Shown piece after piece: positions 17,239 to 24,931 of a DNA stretch of 33,847 nt. The notes beneath the pieces are model-generated. The model did not search any database and was not told the origin of the DNA. It worked only from the letters and a program-made list of their open reading frames with translations. Source of the DNA: Leucobacter sp. 7(1) (GTDB lineage Bacteria; Actinomycetota; Actinomycetes; Actinomycetales; Microbacteriaceae). Position numbers and translations under genes: made by a program. The stretch's first letter is position 1; each line of letters begins with the position of its first letter. Where the stretch lies: positions 1-33,847 of the forward strand of contig NZ_FUID01000092.1 in assembly GCF_900163635.1 (NCBI RefSeq), given 5' to 3'.

Positions 17239-17915
17239 GCGATTGACTCCTCACTGTCGTCGGTCGAGCGGGCGCGGGCGAAGCCGTAACCGACGCCGCG
17301 CACGGTACTGATGAGCGCCTCATGGTCGCCGAGCTTGGCGCGCAGGCGTCGCACGTGGACGTCGACGGTCCGGGTCCCGCCGAAGTAATCGGTGCCCCAT
17401 ACCTCGCTGAGAAGCTGATCCCGAGTGAACACACGAGCCGGGTTTGCCGCGAGAAAATGCAGCAGTTCGAACTCTTTGTAGGTGAGATCGAGGGGGCGGC
17501 CGAAGAGCCGCGCGGTGAAGTTTGACTCGTCGATCACCACACCGGCGGAGTGCACGGCTGCGGGTGGCGCGGGGGAAACGGGCTGTTCCAACAGCCGCAG
17601 CCGCACCTCGATCTCTGCGGGGCTCGCCGTGGGGAGGATGAACTCGGCAATGCCCCATTCAGGAGTAAGCGCGGTGAGCGCGAGTTCTGGCAGGATCACG
17701 ACGCGCGGGGTGTCGGATCCGCCGCTGAGATTCAGGCACGCGGCGCGGGCCCGGCGTGCATCCAGCGTGCCATCAATCAGGAGCGCGTCGAAGCGGGCGA
17801 CAAGCGTGGTGGTCACCGGGAGTGACAACGGTGATGTTCGGATTTCATGCGGCAGAAGGTCGAGCCCAGGCAAAGATTCGGCTGGGTCCCTGTCTGTGAG
17901 GCAGAGCAGCTCCAT
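17235..17915 (-). CDS. glnR: GlnR-type orphan response regulator (winged helix)
   Basis: OmpR/PhoB-type regulator of 226 residues with an atypical receiver (about 1-115) and a DNA-binding winged helix (about 125-212: LDLTYKEFELLHFLAANPAR, then TRTVDVHVRRLRAKLG). The receiver lacks the acidic pocket for phosphorylation and keeps only an Asp at 48, like GlnR, which works without a kinase. It resembles GlnR of mycobacteria through most of its length and has mshD as next gene, as there. GlnR controls nitrogen assimilation, and in some species phosphate-linked genes. GGGAG lies seven bases before the ATG; a -10-like TATTCT is at 17951-17946 on the minus strand. No kinase gene is adjacent. Confidence 0.88.
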   Translation of the reverse strand: MELLCLTDRDPAESLPGLDLLPHEIRTSPLSLPVTTTLVARFDALLIDGTLDARRARAACLNLSGGSDTPRVVILPELALTALTPEWGIAEFILPTASPAEIEVRLRLLEQPVSPAPPAAVHSAGVVIDESNFTARLFGRPLDLTYKEFELLHFLAANPARVFTRDQLLSEVWGTDYFGGTRTVDVHVRRLRAKLGDHEALISTVRGVGYGFARARSTDDSEESIA

Positions 17916-18028
17916 CGCCGTGCTCCCTTCCTCGTTCCGTAGCGCAGAATACCAGTGTAGGGCGTGGACTCCGTGCGAGCCGAGCGGGAGGTGTGCCCTG
18001 ATCAGGCCGCGTATGGGAGGATGGCCCC

Positions 18029-18331
18029 GTGACCGACGAGAAGCCCGAAACCGCCCCAGAGATGCCTGACGTGCACTCCTGGCACGTCCCGCGTCTCATC
18101 ATTGCGTGGGCAGTTGCCGCGGTGATCGGGGTACTGGTGACGCTCTTCGTGCCGTCCGAGGAGCGTTTCTCCTGGCTTGCGTTTGCGGTCGGGGCGAGCA
18201 CGCTTGTGACGTTTGGCCTGCAGCTCGGAACCGCACAGCGGGTCGGGTTTATTACCCGCGTGGCGTTTAGTGTCGCGGGCTCGGTCCTGGTGATCGCGGT
18301 CATCGACATCGCATGGACACTCTTCGGCTAG
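18029..18331 (+). CDS. Small conserved membrane protein, 100 residues
   Basis: The GTG start has GGGAGG eight bases upstream. After a short acidic N-terminus (DEKPETAPEMPD) there are three to four hydrophobic segments (about 24-41, 47-67, 72-98), so it is a small integral membrane protein with no catalytic motif. It is divergent from glnR across a 113-base gap and is followed ten bases later by a 36-residue membrane microprotein. Its TAG stop forms part of the -10 of that next gene. The function is unknown. Confidence 0.8.
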   Translation: MTDEKPETAPEMPDVHSWHVPRLIIAWAVAAVIGVLVTLFVPSEERFSWLAFAVGASTLVTFGLQLGTAQRVGFITRVAFSVAGSVLVIAVIDIAWTLFG

Positions 18332-18340
18332 ACTGGTGCC
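18329..18340 (+). promoter_or_regulatory. -10 element of a probable leaderless microprotein mRNA
   Basis: TAGACT (18329-18334) is followed by six bases and then ATG 18341. The TAG is also the stop codon of the gene before it. There is no ribosome site. Confidence 0.45.
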
Positions 18341-18451
18341 ATGCTGCTTGCACTGGAACTTTTCTTCATCGGCCTCCTGGGCCTCGCGTCCCTGGCGATC
18401 GCTTGGGTCTCCGGCACCGTGATTTACAAGCTCTTCAAGGGCCAGCGGTAA
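18341..18451 (+). CDS. 36-residue single-helix membrane microprotein
   Basis: ATG to TAA in one short frame, too short for most gene callers. The product starts MLLALELFFIGLLGLASLAI, runs as one hydrophobic helix to about residue 28, and ends in the basic tail KLFKGQR. Short N-terminus, single helix and positive C-terminus fit a small inner-membrane protein with its tail in the cytoplasm. A -10 TAGACT lies exactly six bases upstream, as in other leaderless genes here. It lies between a small membrane protein and the YgfZ-like gene, so it may be a partner of the former. The function is unknown. Confidence 0.65.
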   Translation: MLLALELFFIGLLGLASLAIAWVSGTVIYKLFKGQR

Positions 18452-18487
18452 CCACGAGCTGGTTTTGTCCGTGGCTGCGGTGGTGTG

Positions 18488-19621
18488 ATGACTGCGTTCG
18501 GTAGTCTTCCCGGGGCCGTGCTGGTTCCCGAATTTGGTGTGCCCGCTCATTATGGTGAGCCGCTCGCTGAACAGCGCGCCCTCGATGCGGGGGCCGCGAT
18601 TGTCGATCTCTCGCATCGCGGCGTGGTGATCGTCGAGGGCGAGGACCGGCTGAGTTGGCTGCACTCGATGACAAGCCAGCGACTCACGGGGCTCCGGCCC
18701 GGAGAGAGCACTGAGACCCTGCTGCTCGACCCGAACGGCCGCATCGAACGCGCGATCCGCCTCGTCGACGACGGCGAACGTGCGTGGCTGCTTGTCGATG
18801 AAGGCTCTGCTGAGCCACTCGCGGCGTATCTCACCCGCATGCGGTTTGCGCTGCGAGTTGCGGTCCGCGATGCATCGGACGAGTACGCAGCCGTGCTCGC
18901 GTTTGCCGGGCCAGCGGCCGAGTTGCTCCGCGGATCTGATCCTGTTGCGGAATGGCGCGACCCGTGGGCGGGCGTGCTGCCCGGGGGGATCCAGTACCAA
19001 CGCGGTGCCGAGCACGCAGGGGCTGAGTGGTCCGCCTCCCAGTTTGTGTTTCCGCGGCCCGCGCTTGCGGGCCTGGCTGAGCGCATTCGCTTGGGTGAGG
19101 TCCGCGCCGCCGGCACGCTCGCGCTCGACGCGTTGGAGGTGCGGGCGTGGCGCCCCACCCAGCACGCCGATGTCGATGATCGTTCGATCCCGCACGAGTT
19201 CGACTGGCTCCGCACCTCAGTGCATCTGACAAAGGGGTGCTACCGAGGGCAGGAGACTGTCGCGAAAGTGCACAACCTGGGGCACCCGCCTCGGCGCCTC
19301 GCGCTGCTCCACCTTGACGGCTCGGGCGGTTCGTTGCCCGTGCCGGGGGCGCTCGTGCACCTCGCCGGCGGCGCACAGGATCCCGCGGCCCGCCCGGTCG
19401 GCCGGGTCACTCGGTCCGCCCTGCACCACGAGTGGGGGGCGATTGCCCTTGTGTTGCTGAAGCGCTCGGTTCCCGAAGATGCGGAGCTTGAGGTGCGTGG
19501 CGGGGAGACGGGCGACGATCCGCACGCGGAGGTCACCGAGGTCCTCGCCGCGACGCAAGAGGTCATTGTGCCCGCGGATGCCGGAGCGGCGCGGGACGTG
19601 CCGCGCCTCAAGCGACTCTAA
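18488..19621 (+). CDS. ygfZ: YgfZ/GcvT-type folate-binding protein
   Basis: Protein of 377 residues from the GcvT-like family that helps repair or assemble iron-sulfur clusters, using folate. The signature KGCYRGQE (249-256) with the conserved Cys is intact. The N-terminal half has the GcvT fold, with DLSHRGVVIVEGEDRLSWLH (40-59) and TLLLDPNGRI (77-86), typical of YgfZ/IBA57. ATG 18488 is used; a GTG directly before it (18485) is also possible. No ribosome site is seen. It is transcribed in the same direction as the two small membrane genes before it. It converges with the hydrolase gene across a gap of about 40 bases. Confidence 0.9.
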   Translation: MTAFGSLPGAVLVPEFGVPAHYGEPLAEQRALDAGAAIVDLSHRGVVIVEGEDRLSWLHSMTSQRLTGLRPGESTETLLLDPNGRIERAIRLVDDGERAWLLVDEGSAEPLAAYLTRMRFALRVAVRDASDEYAAVLAFAGPAAELLRGSDPVAEWRDPWAGVLPGGIQYQRGAEHAGAEWSASQFVFPRPALAGLAERIRLGEVRAAGTLALDALEVRAWRPTQHADVDDRSIPHEFDWLRTSVHLTKGCYRGQETVAKVHNLGHPPRRLALLHLDGSGGSLPVPGALVHLAGGAQDPAARPVGRVTRSALHHEWGAIALVLLKRSVPEDAELEVRGGETGDDPHAEVTEVLAATQEVIVPADAGAARDVPRLKRL

Positions 19622-19662
19622 CTGCGGCGCGTGGGGTGCTGTCGGCTGCCCAGCTTGAAGAC

Positions 19663-20892
19663 TCAGCGCGCTAACGGGAGCTCTGCGGCCGCGAGGCGTG
19701 CCCCGATCATTCGTGAGGCGATGCTCCGCGGTGCCACGAGTTCCTGGGGCAGATTGTCGCCGATACTCCCTTCGGCACCGAGCCCTAGGGTCACGGCCTG
19801 GAACACGCCAAGTGCCAGCTGAGGCGCGAAATCAAGGGCGCTGTGCCCGTGCCTTCGGATCGGGATCAGATGAGGCTCCGGCACAAGCTCGGCGATTCGG
19901 GTGCTCTCGCTGCGCGGTGTTCGGAGGTCCCGGTCGCCGGAGAGCAGCACGGTGGGCCAGGTGAAACGGTCGAGCTGAGCGGACAACGGCACGCTTGGCG
20001 GCGTAAACGGTGAGAAGTCCGCCGCACTGTCCGCAAACTGGCCTGATTGAGTGAGCTGTGTGTGTGAGTCTTCCCGGCCATAGCCAAGCTCGCGGAACGC
20101 GATTTCGCCGACGAGGTCGAACTCCATCCGAAACGGCACAACCCGCGAAATCTCCCCGCGTCCCAGTGCCGCCGCCCAGCGGGTGAAGTTGCGCCCGCGG
20201 CCCGCTTCGCGGAGCGATAGGTACCGCGCAACGGCGGCGGGACCCACGAACTCATGCAGCAGTTGCAGCACAAAACCCAGGCCATCAACTCCGCCAGGAT
20301 CCTGCGCCGTGACGTGCCGGACGCGCGTGGCGAGCGGTGCTGTTTCCGTCACGGCTCCCTCCCAGTAGTGTTCGTGCAGCGCGCGTTCGGCCGATACTCC
20401 GGAGTCCTCGTCGAGCATCGCTGAGTCGAGCACCATTGCCGACACCCGGTCGGGGTGACGCACCCCGAAGCGTTGCGCCACGTAGCTTCCGTACGACGAT
20501 CCGGCGATCACTGCGCGGGAGACTCCTTCAGCGTCGAGCACCGCCGCCGCGTCGTCGACGGCCGCCGCGATCCGCATTGCGGAGCGGGGAAGATCGGTGC
20601 CGTCCGCGCGGGTCCGGGAGAGGCCCACGCCACGGTGCTCCACCATGATGAGGTCGAGACCCAAGCGGCTCGCCCGCCGCCGCAAGCCTGCGTAGGGTAC
20701 GACCGACCCGAGTCCGGGGCCGCCGGGAAACACGAGGACCGGTGTCTGCGACGTGGGGCCGGTGCGCGTGTAGGCGAGACTGAAAAGGCCACCGTCGGGG
20801 AGTGCCCGGTGCACGGTGCGGACCTGGTGGGCCCGCCGCAGGCGTTCGGCCTGCTGGGGTCTGCTGGATGCGTCGGGAAGCTCGCCTGGCAT
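19663..20892 (-). CDS. Alpha/beta hydrolase, proline iminopeptidase/TAP-like
   Basis: Soluble hydrolase of 409 residues. It has the oxyanion stretch VFPGGPG (54-60), the peptidase-type EHRGVGLSRT (85-94), the nucleophile elbow GSSYGS with Ser133, an acid in LSGDRD and the catalytic His in RRHGHSALD near the C-terminus. These are marks of the proline iminopeptidase/tripeptidyl aminopeptidase branch (S33). There is no signal peptide, so it acts in the cytoplasm. I chose ATG 20892 because AGGAG lies four bases upstream; the frame is open to 21057, but that part runs into gpmA on the other strand. The substrate is unknown: N-terminal peptides or small esters. Confidence 0.88.
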   Translation of the reverse strand: MPGELPDASSRPQQAERLRRAHQVRTVHRALPDGGLFSLAYTRTGPTSQTPVLVFPGGPGLGSVVPYAGLRRRASRLGLDLIMVEHRGVGLSRTRADGTDLPRSAMRIAAAVDDAAAVLDAEGVSRAVIAGSSYGSYVAQRFGVRHPDRVSAMVLDSAMLDEDSGVSAERALHEHYWEGAVTETAPLATRVRHVTAQDPGGVDGLGFVLQLLHEFVGPAAVARYLSLREAGRGRNFTRWAAALGRGEISRVVPFRMEFDLVGEIAFRELGYGREDSHTQLTQSGQFADSAADFSPFTPPSVPLSAQLDRFTWPTVLLSGDRDLRTPRSESTRIAELVPEPHLIPIRRHGHSALDFAPQLALGVFQAVTLGLGAEGSIGDNLPQELVAPRSIASRMIGARLAAAELPLAR

Positions 20893-20956
20893 GGTGCTCC
20901 TGTGTGAATCGGCCGCGACCTCGACGGGTGCGCGGGGATGATTCCCCCACGAGCGG

Positions 20957-20968
20957 TAGGCTACCAGC
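20957..20968 (+). promoter_or_regulatory. -10 element of a probable leaderless mRNA (gpmA)
   Basis: TAGGCT (20957-20962) is six bases before ATG 20969, with no ribosome site between. Transcription would start on the A of the start codon. Confidence 0.45.
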
Positions 20969-21712
20969 ATGACGAACACGCTGATCTTGCTTCGCCACGG
21001 ACAGAGCGAGTGGAACCAGAAAAACCTCTTCACAGGCTGGGTGGATGTGCGCCTCACCGAGCAGGGCCGCGGCGAGGCCGCGCGCGCGGGCGAGCAGCTC
21101 GCTGCTGCCGGGCTGCAGCCGGATGTGCTCCATACTTCGCTGTTGAGCCGTGCAATTCAGACGGCCAATCTCGCGCTCGATACCGCGGATCGCCTGTGGA
21201 TCCCGGTGACCCGCTCGTGGCGTTTGAACGAACGTCACTACGGCGCGCTGCAGGGCCTGGACAAGGCTGAGACGCTCGCGAAGTACGGCGAGGAACAGTT
21301 CATGGAGTGGCGACGCTCGTTCGACACACCGCCGCCCGCGTTGGATGACGCGAGCGAGTGGTCCCAGGCGAACGACCCCCGCTACGACGGCATCGATGGC
21401 AACCGCCCGCAGACCGAGTGCCTCAAAGACGTGATTGACCGCCTGGTGCCGTATTGGGAGCAGTCGATCTTGCCTGATCTCAACTCGGGTAAGACTGTGC
21501 TCGTTACCGCGCACGGCAACTCGCTGCGCGCGCTCGTGAAGCACCTCGATGGGATCTCTGATGCGGACATCGCCGGAGTGAATATCCCCACGGGCATGCC
21601 GCTCGTGTACCAGATCAACGAGGACGGCACCCCCTCGGCACCTGGGGAGTACCTCGATCCTGAGGCTGCCGCGACCGCCGCCGCTGCAGTGGCAGCTCAG
21701 GGTAAGCACTAG
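20969..21712 (+). CDS. gpmA: 2,3-bisphosphoglycerate-dependent phosphoglycerate mutase
   Basis: Glycolytic enzyme of 247 residues that interconverts 3- and 2-phosphoglycerate. The phosphohistidine motif [10 protein letters not shown] carries His10; the partner His182 lies in [15 protein letters not shown] and Glu88 in [11 protein letters not shown]. Length and motifs fit the cofactor-dependent bacterial enzyme. The start is ATG with a leaderless-type -10 six bases before it. The end is followed by a very strong hairpin terminator. It stands alone, divergent from the hydrolase gene. Confidence 0.96.
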   Translation: MTNTLILLRHGQSEWNQKNLFTGWVDVRLTEQGRGEAARAGEQLAAAGLQPDVLHTSLLSRAIQTANLALDTADRLWIPVTRSWRLNERHYGALQGLDKAETLAKYGEEQFMEWRRSFDTPPPALDDASEWSQANDPRYDGIDGNRPQTECLKDVIDRLVPYWEQSILPDLNSGKTVLVTAHGNSLRALVKHLDGISDADIAGVNIPTGMPLVYQINEDGTPSAPGEYLDPEAAATAAAAVAAQGKH

Positions 21713-21730
21713 CCCAGAGTCGCTATGGGT

Positions 21731-21778
21731 ACACCTGTGGCCCCGCGGTGAACGTCACCACCGCGGGGCCACAGGTGT
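21731..21778 (+). terminator. 20-bp perfect hairpin after gpmA
   Basis: Bases 21731-21750 (beginning ACACCTGTGG) and 21759-21778 (ending CCACAGGTGT) are exact inverted copies around an 8-base loop, followed by TTCTT. It begins 18 bases after the gpmA stop. It is the strongest terminator-like stem in the window. Confidence 0.85.
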
Positions 21779-21864
21779 TTCTTGGCTCAGCGTTCCCAGG
21801 TCGGGTGAGCAAAGCTCCTGGATAGCGAACTCCTGGCGCGCGCATGGTGGCGCGGCTCAAACAC

Positions 21865-21909
21865 TCGAGCGGACCGGAGCGCAGCGTGTGTGCGTCCGTG
21901 TCCGCTCGA
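21865..21909 (-). terminator. Hairpin downstream of the DUF3073 gene
   Basis: TCGAGCGGAC (21865-21874) and GTCCGCTCGA (21900-21909) pair perfectly over 10 bp, with a 25-base loop. It lies 24 bases beyond the DUF3073 stop on the minus strand. The rest of 21779-21933 shows no gene. Confidence 0.5.
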
Positions 21910-21933
21910 ACGGGAGTCGACGGGGGACGAGGG

Positions 21934-22119
21934 TTAGTCGTCGTCCTTCTCGTCGGCGTTGTACTTCTCTGCGTACTCGCCCCAGGGGTCTTCGCTCGAA
22001 TGCTTCTCGGATTCAGATGCGAGCTCTCGCTCAAGCGCCGAGTAGTTCGTATCGGGGCTGAAATACTTCAGCTCCCGTGCGACCTTGGTGTGCTTTGCCT
22101 TCTGACGGCCGCGCCCCAT
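21934..22119 (-). CDS. DUF3073 family small protein
   Basis: Protein of 61 residues with a basic N-terminus (MGRGRQKAKHTKVARELKYF) and an acidic C-terminus ending in NADEKDDD. This is the conserved DUF3073 pattern found across actinobacteria; its role is unknown, though the basic start suggests nucleic-acid or ribosome contact. ATG 22119 is chosen because the family begins MGRGRQKAK and a purine-rich GGGGGT stretch lies a few bases upstream; the frame to 22149 is too long. An AT-rich TATAAA (minus strand, 22183-22178) is a possible -10. Confidence 0.88.
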   Translation of the reverse strand: MGRGRQKAKHTKVARELKYFSPDTNYSALERELASESEKHSSEDPWGEYAEKYNADEKDDD

Positions 22120-22234
22120 GCGTGACCCCCTTACACAGTCGGGCCTCACGCAATATGCGCCGCGAGGCAGGTACCAATTTATAGACGTATGGTGCAGATT
22201 CTAGCATGACCGGCATGCGCGCTGGTCCGCCCGT

Positions 22235-22246
22235 TACGATGAGAGC
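22235..22246 (+). promoter_or_regulatory. -10 element of a probable leaderless mRNA
   Basis: TACGAT (22235-22240) lies exactly six bases before ATG 22247. A GAGAG between them could be a very close ribosome site, but the spacing of one base is too short to work well. Confidence 0.4.
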
Positions 22247-22885
22247 ATGACTCGTTCACCTCGACGCCCGCTCAGGATCGTGCTCTTTGTGCTGCTCGGG
22301 ATCGCGGTGCTGGTGCTCGGAGGTGTAGTAGCGGTGCTGCTCCCGATCCTGACGCATCAGAGCGCCGGAGGCTCCGGCCAGGAGATCCCGGCAGGGACCG
22401 TGTCGCAAGTTTCAGCCACCGGTGAGGATGGCCGTACGCGGACCTTGAGTGTGGAAACCCCTGATGGGAAGCCAGCTGGCCTCAGCGCCGTCGCGCCCGG
22501 CGATACGCTGGTAGTGACGGGGGAAGGCTTTAATGCAGGGATCGGCATATACCTAGCCATTTGCGGGATCCCGGCGTCGGCAGACGAGAAACCTGGGCCC
22601 TGTTTGGGCGGTGTGCCCGAGGGGGCGGAAGCCGGGGACGCCGGGGCGCAAGCCGGATTGTCGAGTGCGTGGATCACAGACGCCTGGGCGTGGCGCGCGT
22701 TCGCGACCCAGGGCTATGCGGATGCTGAGCGCGGCACCTTCACCGCCACACTGACCGTGCCCGACCCCGTCGTGGACGGTTTCGACTGCCGCGAGAACCG
22801 CTGCGCACTTGCGACGCGCGCGGACCACACCGCGGGCAAGGATCGGGTGCAGGACATGCTGCTTCCGGTCGCGTTCGCTGAGTAG
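22247..22885 (+). CDS. Membrane-anchored extracellular protein with a two-disulfide beta domain
   Basis: Protein of 212 residues with a basic N-terminus, one membrane helix (about 10-35) and an outer domain. The domain contains GDTLVVTGEGFNAG and ends in CRENRCALATRADHTAGKDR, with cysteine pairs in AICGIPASADEKPGPC and in FDCRENRC. This layout recalls the immunoglobulin-like fold of the neocarzinostatin chromoprotein family, whose members also carry two disulfides and a similar end motif, but I see no sign of an enediyne cluster. The likely place is the outer face of the membrane. It precedes the O-antigen-ligase-like gene by 27 bases, so the two are probably co-transcribed. Confidence 0.75.
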   Translation: MTRSPRRPLRIVLFVLLGIAVLVLGGVVAVLLPILTHQSAGGSGQEIPAGTVSQVSATGEDGRTRTLSVETPDGKPAGLSAVAPGDTLVVTGEGFNAGIGIYLAICGIPASADEKPGPCLGGVPEGAEAGDAGAQAGLSSAWITDAWAWRAFATQGYADAERGTFTATLTVPDPVVDGFDCRENRCALATRADHTAGKDRVQDMLLPVAFAE

Positions 22886-22912
22886 CTTCCCGTTCACAGA
22901 AGCCGAGACTCA

Positions 22913-24793
22913 ATGACGAGGGTGCGTGTGTTGCGCGGGCGTGGCGATGAGTTGCAGTCGATCCGGGCAGGCGATCGCTGGGGGTTGGCGGCGATCTGGA
23001 TCTCGGTGTTCGCCATTCTTGTGTTCTTCCCCGGCGCGTTCTCGCGTTGGGACATGCCAAAGATTTGTGTGTTTCTCATCGCGGTGGTGCTTGCCTGCGT
23101 TGCGTGGCCCGCGGGACGAGTGTCCCGAATTGTTGCGTCGCTGTGCCTCGCCGGAGCTGTGGTCTTGGGGGTTGCGGCGCTCCTTTCGGCGCAACCGCTC
23201 ACGGCGCTCGGGGGTCGCTGGCCGCGCTCTGAGGGGCTCGTGCTCCTGCCAGTTGTCGCTGCAGCGATTTGGGCGGGCGCGCGGCTCCTCGGTCCAGCCG
23301 CGGGGCAGGTCCGGCATGGTGCCTGGACACGAAGTGTCTCGCTGGGGTCGTTGGTGCTCGGCTGTGTGAGTGTGCTTGAAGCGGTGGGTCTCCGTCCGAT
23401 CGCGTCGGACCTTTCGCGCCCGGGTGCGCTGCTCGGGAACGCGACCGATCAGGGCCTCGTGGGGGCGGCGTTCGTGGCTGTGGTGCTGCCGGTAGTCGTG
23501 GACCGGATCGCGCGTGGTCGGGCACTGCGGACGTGGCTGTTCCCCGGCAGTGCGCTCCTCGCCGGGGTCGTGACGGTGGCCTGCTCTGGTTCGCGGGCGG
23601 GAATGCTCGCGCTCGGGGTGGGAGTGGTTGTTACCTGGTTGGGGTGGGCCGGTCCGCGGTGGCGGGGCTCGCGTTCGGAGCGTCTGCGAGGATTGTGGGC
23701 GGGGCTTGCGGTGCTGGGCATCGCCGGCGTTACTGTACTGACGACCCCGCTTGCCCGAGATCGGCTCCTGGGCGTGAGTAATCTGGCTGCCCAAACGGTG
23801 GCGGATCGCGGCTTGATCTGGCGCGAGACCCTTCAGCTGATCTTGGATGCGCCCTGGTGGGGTGTCGGACCCGCCGGGTACGCGGACGCGATCGCGGTGC
23901 GTCACGGACCCGAGTGGTTTGCGACGGTGACGCCCGGAACGGTACTCGAATCCCCGCACAACTGGGCTCTGCAAGCCGCAGTCAGCGGGGGAATCGTGTT
24001 GCTACTCATCGCGGTGCTCCTTGTGGGGGCACTGGGAAGCTCCGCTGTCCAGGCGCTGCGCTGCGCTGGTGCCGTGTCCGGTCTGAAGAATCCCTCTTCG
24101 GCAGTTGACGAGTGGTCGCTCCGCGTTGCCGGGGCCGCCGGTGGTCTCAGTGCGCTCTGCATCGGGTGGCTGACACACTTTCCGGTGCCCGCGACGGCCC
24201 TGCTCGCTGGTCTCTTGGCCGGCGTTGTGTGTGCGCAGGGTACTCGGGGGGCCGAGGGGCCGCGCTGGAGGCGCACCCGGCTCGGACTCGTCTCGGCCTG
24301 GTGCGTTGCGCTCGCGTTCGTGACGGCAGCCGAGTATCCGCTTGCCGGTGGTGTGGGAGCTACCTCGGCGGAATCTGCGGATCGCGCATTTGTGGCCGCA
24401 GCGGCGCTGCGCCCGTGGGATGCTGAGCTTCCTTCAATTGCGGCGCAAACCTTCGCGGCGCACGCGAACGGTGGCGCACACGGTGCCGGAGAGCTCGGGG
24501 TGCGGTGGGCGGATCGCGCGCTGGCCTTGGACCCGGCGGGCCGGCCCGCGCGCGAGGCGCGGGCGGTCTCGCTCCGGGCGGTGGGGGATCTGATTCGTGC
24601 GCAGGAGGAGTTCGCGGCGCTTGTGCGGGATCAGCCACACGATCCCAGGATGATGATGCAACTGGGGGTCACCACCCTCCTTGTGGGGGAGGTCGCCGAA
24701 GGGCGGCGACTGCTTGAGCGTGCCGTGGAGTTGGCGCCCGAGGACACGACAGTGCGTGACGCCGCAGATTGGGCGGCAGCCGTCGCGGAGTAG
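22913..24793 (+). CDS. O-antigen-ligase/Wzy-like polytopic membrane protein with TPR tail
   Basis: Protein of 626 residues with ten or more membrane helices. The family core is RGLIWRETLQLILDAPWWGV, then GPAGYADA and ESPHNWALQAAVSGG at about residue 350, the typical outer loop and helix of Wzy_C/WaaL proteins. The C-terminal 90 residues look like tetratricopeptide repeats (AQEEFAALVRDQPHDPRMMM, then LLERAVELAPED). In monoderm bacteria such proteins polymerise or transfer surface glycans; the substrate here is unknown. No glycosyltransferase gene is nearby, which is unusual for this family. The ribosome site before ATG 22913 is weak, and coupling to the upstream gene is possible. Confidence 0.82.
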   Translation: MTRVRVLRGRGDELQSIRAGDRWGLAAIWISVFAILVFFPGAFSRWDMPKICVFLIAVVLACVAWPAGRVSRIVASLCLAGAVVLGVAALLSAQPLTALGGRWPRSEGLVLLPVVAAAIWAGARLLGPAAGQVRHGAWTRSVSLGSLVLGCVSVLEAVGLRPIASDLSRPGALLGNATDQGLVGAAFVAVVLPVVVDRIARGRALRTWLFPGSALLAGVVTVACSGSRAGMLALGVGVVVTWLGWAGPRWRGSRSERLRGLWAGLAVLGIAGVTVLTTPLARDRLLGVSNLAAQTVADRGLIWRETLQLILDAPWWGVGPAGYADAIAVRHGPEWFATVTPGTVLESPHNWALQAAVSGGIVLLLIAVLLVGALGSSAVQALRCAGAVSGLKNPSSAVDEWSLRVAGAAGGLSALCIGWLTHFPVPATALLAGLLAGVVCAQGTRGAEGPRWRRTRLGLVSAWCVALAFVTAAEYPLAGGVGATSAESADRAFVAAAALRPWDAELPSIAAQTFAAHANGGAHGAGELGVRWADRALALDPAGRPAREARAVSLRAVGDLIRAQEEFAALVRDQPHDPRMMMQLGVTTLLVGEVAEGRRLLERAVELAPEDTTVRDAADWAAAVAE

Positions 24794-24827
24794 CGGGTGC
24801 CGGGCCGGAATTCAACGGAGCATTCCT

Positions 24828-24857
24828 TTGCCAATGAATAATCTATGCGTGTACCGT
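24828..24857 (+). promoter_or_regulatory. Candidate promoter of the SLH-protein gene
   Basis: TTGCCA (24828-24833) and TACCGT (24852-24857) are spaced by 18 bases in an AT-rich patch that stands out from its surroundings. The leader of about 70 bases carries AAGGAG (24917-24922). Confidence 0.45.
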
Positions 24858-24931
24858 TAGGTGTGATCGCACTCCCTGTGCGTTTGGCGGACCAGTGAGG
24901 CCGCCGCAGGCTTGACAAGGAGTGCACTGCC

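Noticed and set aside
20528..21709. 393-residue frame opposite gpmA that runs into the hydrolase region
   Set aside because: It is antisense to gpmA and out of frame with the hydrolase; gpmA has all catalytic residues.
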